Shown here: positions 59,654 through 64,000 of the stretch, one piece after another
Position numbering within the stretch: the stretch's first letter is position 1
Layout of the letters: every line of letters starts with the position of its first letter
Source of the DNA: Rhynchonema sp. JSB1_4
Lineage: Eukaryota > Nematoda > Chromadorea > Monhysterida > Xyalidae
Direction of reading: 5' to 3'
DNA: 64,000 bases
Assembly (NCBI GenBank): GCA_030248065.1
Contig: JASAMV010004847.1
Span: 1-64,000 of the forward strand
The notes under the pieces: generated by a model
Databases searched by the model: none
What the model saw: the letters and a program-made list of their open reading frames with translations, nothing else
What the model was told of the DNA's origin: nothing
Program-made: the position numbers and the translations under genes

Positions 59654-61880
59654 AATATGATACTATACCTATGTATGTACAGTACATTAGTACCAAATTA
59701 CCCATACAGTGCTGTTGGTGATTATGTGGCTACCGTGCACATACACTAACACTTTGGTGATATTTATAACTCAACTGGCTGGATCCTGTGTTCGTGATAT
59801 TCTGTATTTGTTATGAAACGAAGGTTACACCAGTCTGTGCAGCTTATTACCGCGTATAAAGTTTGTGCAGCCTGCTCCCAACACTAAACAGGACGGAAAG
59901 CAGCCGTAACAGGTTGCACTTGTCGATATTATCAAACAAAATCGACACCAGGCGGAAAACGTGACTCAGTTTATGCTCTGTGCACTATAAGTCATTCCAG
60001 AATCAGCGTTAGTCTTATTCCACCCTTTCCCTGTATTTGATGGTATTGTTGTTATGGATATTTCGCGGAACATAAACTGCATTTCGATTTGTCCAAAACT
60101 GCCCCACAGCATACCCAGGAGCTTCAAATCTGCTTGATACTAACGAGGCAAGAATCTGGCTTCGCTTACGACACCAGGTTTTGCATTCTCACTCCCGGAA
60201 ATCGCAGGTAGTTTTGTTGGATGGTTGATTTTTGGAAATTCAGATAATCAACTTGGAAAACAGTGACTTTTTTCCGGTTTCATTCAGCACCGATATATGT
60301 ATTTGACCAGTAACAACATGAATGCTTGCGCACCAACCACAGCAGTTTCTGTGAAACGAACGAACAAAATGACGCCGATGGCTGCTGGTGCACCACCACC
60401 CAAATGCAGCAGAATCAACCACGAACAAAGCATTTCATGTGACCAGGTTTATTGATTTATATGCAGAACACTAATGTCGTCTGCGCATGTTGGCAATAAG
60501 GGGGCACGAACGCAGCATCCTTGAACGACTTGCGTTGACGACGTATTAGGCTGCCTTCACAATGCATGCGCGTTTGCGCGTCACATTTTTTGACGCGCAT
60601 TGGTGTTCACAATGCAAATTTCATGCGCAAACGCGCAGTGCGCATCTGTGTTCACAATGAACATGCGCGTTTGCGCATCAGATTAGAATAGAGTGTGCAT
60701 GAAATTTGGAACAGTTGTTTTTTTGCATTTTCATATTCGCACCGGGCTGGCATGCGTCCGGCGGGAGATTGAGCTCATCGTCTGTTGATGAGCATTCACC
60801 TTTGCTGTCCCATGATGTATTTTTAAAAGGAAAACTTGAGATTGCGGAATATTTTTTGGCAACGAATGATAGAAAATACATAAAATTACTATCAAACAGA
60901 ACAAAAGTTGAACCCTCCACCCGATTCCATTGAAATTGTTCAAAGAAAAGCATACGAACAAGAAACAAACACGACAAGTTGTGAAAAATACAATTTTCGA
61001 CATTTTGTTTCCTGTGAAAGAATGACTTTTGAAATGAAACATAAACAATGGCTGAGTGATAAAACAACAAACGTAAAAGGATCGTAACAGGTGGCCATAT
61101 CGTTTTTAAAATATAATTTGTTGAAATAATAATGTTTTTTTGCTTCAGGCAGCTCGGGCAAGCCAAACGCGCACGCAAAATTAGACCCAATCCTAATCGT
61201 ATTTTTGCGCGTTTGCGCGTCAAAAACGCGCAGACGCGCAAACGCGCAAATGCATTGTGAACACAAATGCGCGTGCGCGTTTGCGCATGCGCGTGAGCTC
61301 GGCGCGCAAACGCGCAAATGCATTGTGAACACAAATGCGCGTCAGTTTCGTGCGCAAATGCGCAAACGCGCAAACGCGCATGCATTGTGAAGGCAGCCTT
61401 AGAACTAGTCGATATATGCAGAATTCTTTATGATTGTACATATATGTATAATAGCTCAATTCTGTCCACAAAGGACAACGACTTTGATGACGTCGCGAAG
61501 GCATCAATCGACAACCACAATCGTGACCAATGGACGCGAAGCATGAAAATTGCCGTTTTGGACGCGATCCTGTTGAAGAGTAAATACAGTGCGTATTTGG
61601 ATGGTGTGAAAGGCCGGGTTGAGGAAATGGTCGAGTCCACTGAGAGCCCAATGGTATGTACAGTGTGCAGCTGCGAGTCCAGTACAATGAATTCTGATAT
61701 GAGATTTCGTGATTATGTCCAGTGAGTCTTGTCCGTCAAGGCAGACCTTGTTGCTATCAAGAAACAACTTCTGCCCACAAAAACGTCTGACCTCGCCAAC
61801 ACATCTGAAGAACTTGAAAAATTGCCCATAAATGCTCGCCGTATGATTGCGTTTAGTAAATACTACGGCTCCCTATTTCA
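59654..61880. other. Spacer between SLC2A13 and the F-box exon, with Harbinger-like element H2
   Basis: Besides the element at 60549-61398, one plus-strand segment (about 61450-61655, with VAKASIDNHNRDQWTRSMK and LLKSKYSAYLDGVKGRVEEM) looks protein-like. It could be an upstream exon of the F-box gene, but I cannot tie its phase to the next exon. Confidence 0.4.
60549..61398. mobile_element. Harbinger-like nonautonomous element H2 (850 bp), arm motif GCGCGTTTGCGC
   Basis: Perfect 32-bp inverted ends (GGCTGCCTTCACAATGCATG, then GCGTTTGCGCG) are flanked by TTA duplications (60546-60548 and 61399-61401). Both arms consist of ATGCGCGTTTGCGCGT-type units with ACAATGCA spacers. The middle has an open minus-strand frame, part of a 235-codon frame, with no recognisable transposase or DNA-binding motif. 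Confidence 0.88.
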
Positions 61881-61907
61881 CTCGTGATGACCTCCGTGTC
61901 TATCCAG

Positions 61908-62093
61908 ATGATCCCAGCGCAACTGCTGTACGGTTGTCACGCGAGTACAGTCACGATGGCAACCATATTCTGCCGTTTGCCCTCAATGCGCGACATGTTG
62001 AGGTGTCGTCTTGTGTGTCGTGCCTGGCTGGATATGATTCATACCGACACAACGTGGAGTTCTGTCAGACGTATAAAAGTCGATGATAACATG
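61908..62093 (+). CDS. F-box exon (partial gene)
   Basis: F-box proteins bind SKP1 and bring substrates to SCF ubiquitin ligases. This 186-base exon has an acceptor TATCCAG and a donor GTTAGT, phase 0 at both ends. It starts MIPAQLLYG and contains IFCRLPSMRDMLRCRLVCRA, then WLDMIHTDTTW. This fits the F-box pattern (LPxxLL...IFxxLxxRDLLRCRxVCRxW...D..LW) from its middle to its end, with a longer first part than usual. The ATG at the exon start could be the initiator or internal. No downstream substrate-binding exons were recognised before 63 kb. Confidence 0.55.
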
Positions 62094-62591
62094 GTTAGTG
62101 TTGGAACCCTGTCCTGAGGGGCCTGGTTCCCGGCTACATACATACATGTACGTTCCTACAGTATACAACACAAAGATACACAAAACTTGGAAGTCCAAGG
62201 TTTCCAACAGCACGTGGGGATTGTGAAGCTGTGGTGTGCAACATATCGGAGCTATAGCATGGTAATGTATGGTAATGGAAAAATATTTAAGACGGTTTGC
62301 CTGAGAAGTTCGACCGCTAGACAAACTCGGTTGAGGCAAAATAAGGTTTTTTGAGTTTGCGCCGCCAAATTAACGTGCTTGGTAAGTTAGTTAAGCCAAC
62401 CAATTTTTTCGGCTCAACTCAGCTTATTTTCTGAGATATGACCATTTTTGCATATTCCACCTGCGCACCCGGACAAAAAAAATTGAAAACGTCATAACTT
62501 GGACTAGCATAAACCGTTTTGAAAAATTTAAAAAACATTCGCATTCTAGGCTCTAGCAGATGCTTTCTGACCAACGTGTGCTAAATGGCTG

Positions 62592-62612
62592 TACAGGGTG
62601 ACTCAAAAAGTT
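62592..62612. repeat. Mariner-like terminal sequence (solo)
   Basis: TACAGGGTGACTCAAAAAGTT has the TA plus CAGGGTGNCTCAAAA form of mariner termini. A related sequence, CAGTGTGACTCAAAAGTTTC, is at 62948 in the same orientation. No inverse partner or transposase is seen. Confidence 0.35.
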
Positions 62613-63054
62613 ATATTCGAAGAAAATTTTTTTTCCAAGTTTTGGTCAATGTTCAAGCGAAAAAAGTTCTTGACGGATTGTGGTCGCATGAAAAGCGGAT
62701 AGCGGTTTCATGGTCCCAAGGCATTTTACTGCAACTTTCGCAAAAATACTTGGGTGCGCAAATGTATTAATAAAAAAATACAACCGCATGAAGTCACCCA
62801 CCCACCCACACACGACCGCCAACAGTGCGCACGCGGCAAAGGGGATCTGCTGCCTGCCTGCATGCTTGTTATGTGCGCATGTGGATAATATGAGCAGATG
62901 CAAACAGTTTCTGTAAACAATGACACAACATAATGTTTATTACACACAGTGTGACTCAAAAGTTTCTGACCTTGGTGAAAAAATTTCTTGTTTCCAGTCA
63001 GTTCAGTAAAAAAAGGTAAAGGCGTTCCGCAGAATTTAGGCTCCGCGAGGGACC

Positions 63055-63345
63055 TATAGTCTGTTGATTAAATATCGACATAGTGTTGTAACCCCATGCA
63101 GGCAAATTTGGAGCGGGTTAGGTAAACACAAATGTTTCACCCTTGCCAACACAGGCTGCTGGCATTCAACACTAGTGGTTCTGTATGACATAAAACCACG
63201 TGGTCGGCCATCCAACCAAAACGACTGATGTTTAACTCCAACAGCCTGAGTTCACAAGGGTGAAACATTTGTGTTTACCTAACCCGCTCCAAATTTGCCT
63301 GCATGGGGTTACAACACTATGTCGATATTTAATCAACAGACTATA
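63055..63345. repeat. Perfect 91-bp inverted repeat with 109-bp spacer
   Basis: 63055-63145 and 63255-63345 are exact reverse complements across 91 bases (start TATAGTCTGTTGATTAAA). The spacer is unique sequence. The right arm overlaps the end of the open frame of the dynein-like gene. Confidence 0.9.
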
Positions 63346-63369
63346 CCAACAACCCGTTGCCGGTGACTC

Positions 63370-64000
63370 TAATACGACCGGAGCGACCCCACGGAAGCGC
63401 TGCACGTACGTATTCCAGATGAACCTGCCCACTTGGAACGCAATGTACAGGCAGTGATGTGGTTGGGGAGGGTATGGGGGTAATACCCCAACTGCTAGCT
63501 GGCTTTCTTGCTCCGAAACCCATACACCCCAAACTGGCTAGCTAGCTTTCTTGCTCCGGTCATCAAGTCAAAAAAGTGCTGATTTTGGTGACAAAATGAC
63601 CATTTTATGGGCCAAAATGGTCAAATTCGCTCAAATTTGTTCAAATTTGCACGAAAACACGCATTTTAAGGCTGACTTTGGCAGAATTTCGATCAATTTT
63701 TATACCCCTGTTTTTGACTTCTGGACCAATACCCCCCAAATCGGGGTACCCGGCCAGCTAGCTAGCTTTCTTGCGCCGGACCCCTCCAGCTAGCTAGCTT
63801 TCTTGATCGGACCAACTACATCACTGAGTACAGGTTGCCACCGATGTGGGCAATCCATTTGATTGTTGCACCGGGCACCAAGTACTCGCACCACCACCAC
63901 TTGGTGTTGATGTGGTCCTGAATGTACTGAATTACACGCGCACCTTGACTGGACAAGGCGTCACCTTTGACCGCGTCGTTGATCTCCTGCCACACAGAGG
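63370..64000 (-). pseudogene. Dynein light chain-like gene, exon interrupted by a MITE; continues beyond window
   Basis: Dynein light chains (LC8/DYNLL type, about 90 aa) are small dimeric hubs on dynein and many other partners. On the minus strand from the window edge the frame reads SVWQEINDAVKGDALSS, ARVIQYIQDHINTKWWWCEY, then KWIAHIGGNLY. The pattern helix, W-x-C, V/I-x-H, then a hydrophobic strand resembles DYNLL (family form IKKEFDKKYNPTWHCIVG). At NLY a MITE is inserted. Read past it, the frame resumes as IAFQVGRFIWNTYV, where the family has IYFYLGQVAILLF. With the insertion the frame ends in three codons. It is thus probably broken in this haplotype; a spliced-out or heterozygous insertion is possible. 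The similarity is judged by eye and distant. Confidence 0.45.
63452..63826 (-). mobile_element. hAT-type MITE L2 (375 bp) inside a coding exon
   Basis: Starts CAGTGATGTGGTTGG and ends CCAACTACATCACTG, the ends of L1 in reverse. Flanks TGTACAGG (63444-63451) and AGTACAGG (63827-63834) match at seven of eight bases. Arms carry GCTAGCTAGCTTTCTTGCTC, the inverse of the L1 motif. Confidence 0.9.

Noticed and set aside
60290..60440. Minus-strand 48-codon frame with two hydrophobic stretches (starts MLCSWLILLHLGG)
   Set aside because: Could be a tiny membrane protein, but there is no supporting neighbour, conserved motif or regulatory signal.
60678..61385. 235-codon minus-strand open frame inside element H2
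   Set aside because: Its first third is translated motif array (Ala/Arg/His/Cys repeats) and the rest has no transposase, MADF or Myb-like motif. Probably open by chance.
62585..62770. 61-codon frame next to the mariner-like sequence as a transposase fragment
   Set aside because: No DDE/D or helix-turn-helix motif is visible. Only the terminal sequence resembles mariner.

Overview
This 64-kb window is nuclear DNA of an invertebrate animal. Genes are split by GT-AG introns, and the set (NOMO, C1QBP/p32, a TRAF with a MATH domain, NF-YB, a proton/myo-inositol cotransporter) is metazoan. The lineage is not certain. Degenerate TTAGGC-like repeats and repeated 'FPxGxDGxP' protein segments are weak nematode-like hints only. 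I assembled exons by hand from homology I recognise, splice dinucleotides and reading-phase agreement. No database search was run.

Layout. 0.1-8.5 kb (minus): 5' two thirds of NOMO, an ER-membrane protein. 9.1-11.9 kb (minus): complete C1QBP/p32 with a hAT-type MITE in its last intron. 11.9-14.0 kb: repeat-rich spacer. 14.0-21.9 kb (plus): complete TRAF4-like signalling adaptor (RING, TRAF zinc fingers, MATH); its fifth intron carries a 2-kb Harbinger-like element. 24.5-26.0 kb (minus): an unrecognised 276-aa Gln/His/Pro-rich protein. 29.2 kb (minus): one clear NF-YB histone-fold exon whose partner exons I cannot find. 29.5-37.1 kb: a dense cluster of nested MITEs. 37.4-48.8 kb (plus): a 21-exon gene for a ~1,420-aa disordered, RS/RGG/acidic protein, probably nuclear. 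50.8-59.7 kb (plus): complete SLC2A13/HMIT cotransporter, 12 exons, with two unrecognised genes nested in its fifth intron on the same strand. 60.5-61.4 kb: a second Harbinger-like element. 61.9 kb (plus): an F-box exon. 63.4-64.0 kb (minus): a dynein-light-chain-like exon interrupted by a hAT MITE.

The most unusual content is in the repeats. At least nine small hAT-like elements (CAGTG...CACTG ends, 8-bp target duplications) share an architecture: terminal repeat, G/C-run hairpin, several copies of a short motif in both arms, and an AT-rich core that often has a CGCGCG-AG-CGCGCG hairpin. The arm motif differs between copies and usually changes in both arms together; most variants are anchored on GGTAC. 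One copy has different motifs in its two arms. Three Harbinger-like elements (TAA/TTA duplications) show the same principle with unrelated motifs. Insertions are nested up to four deep and can be ordered from the target duplications. A second oddity is the splice-donor set: about a quarter of inferred introns begin GTTGG, and +3 A is rare.
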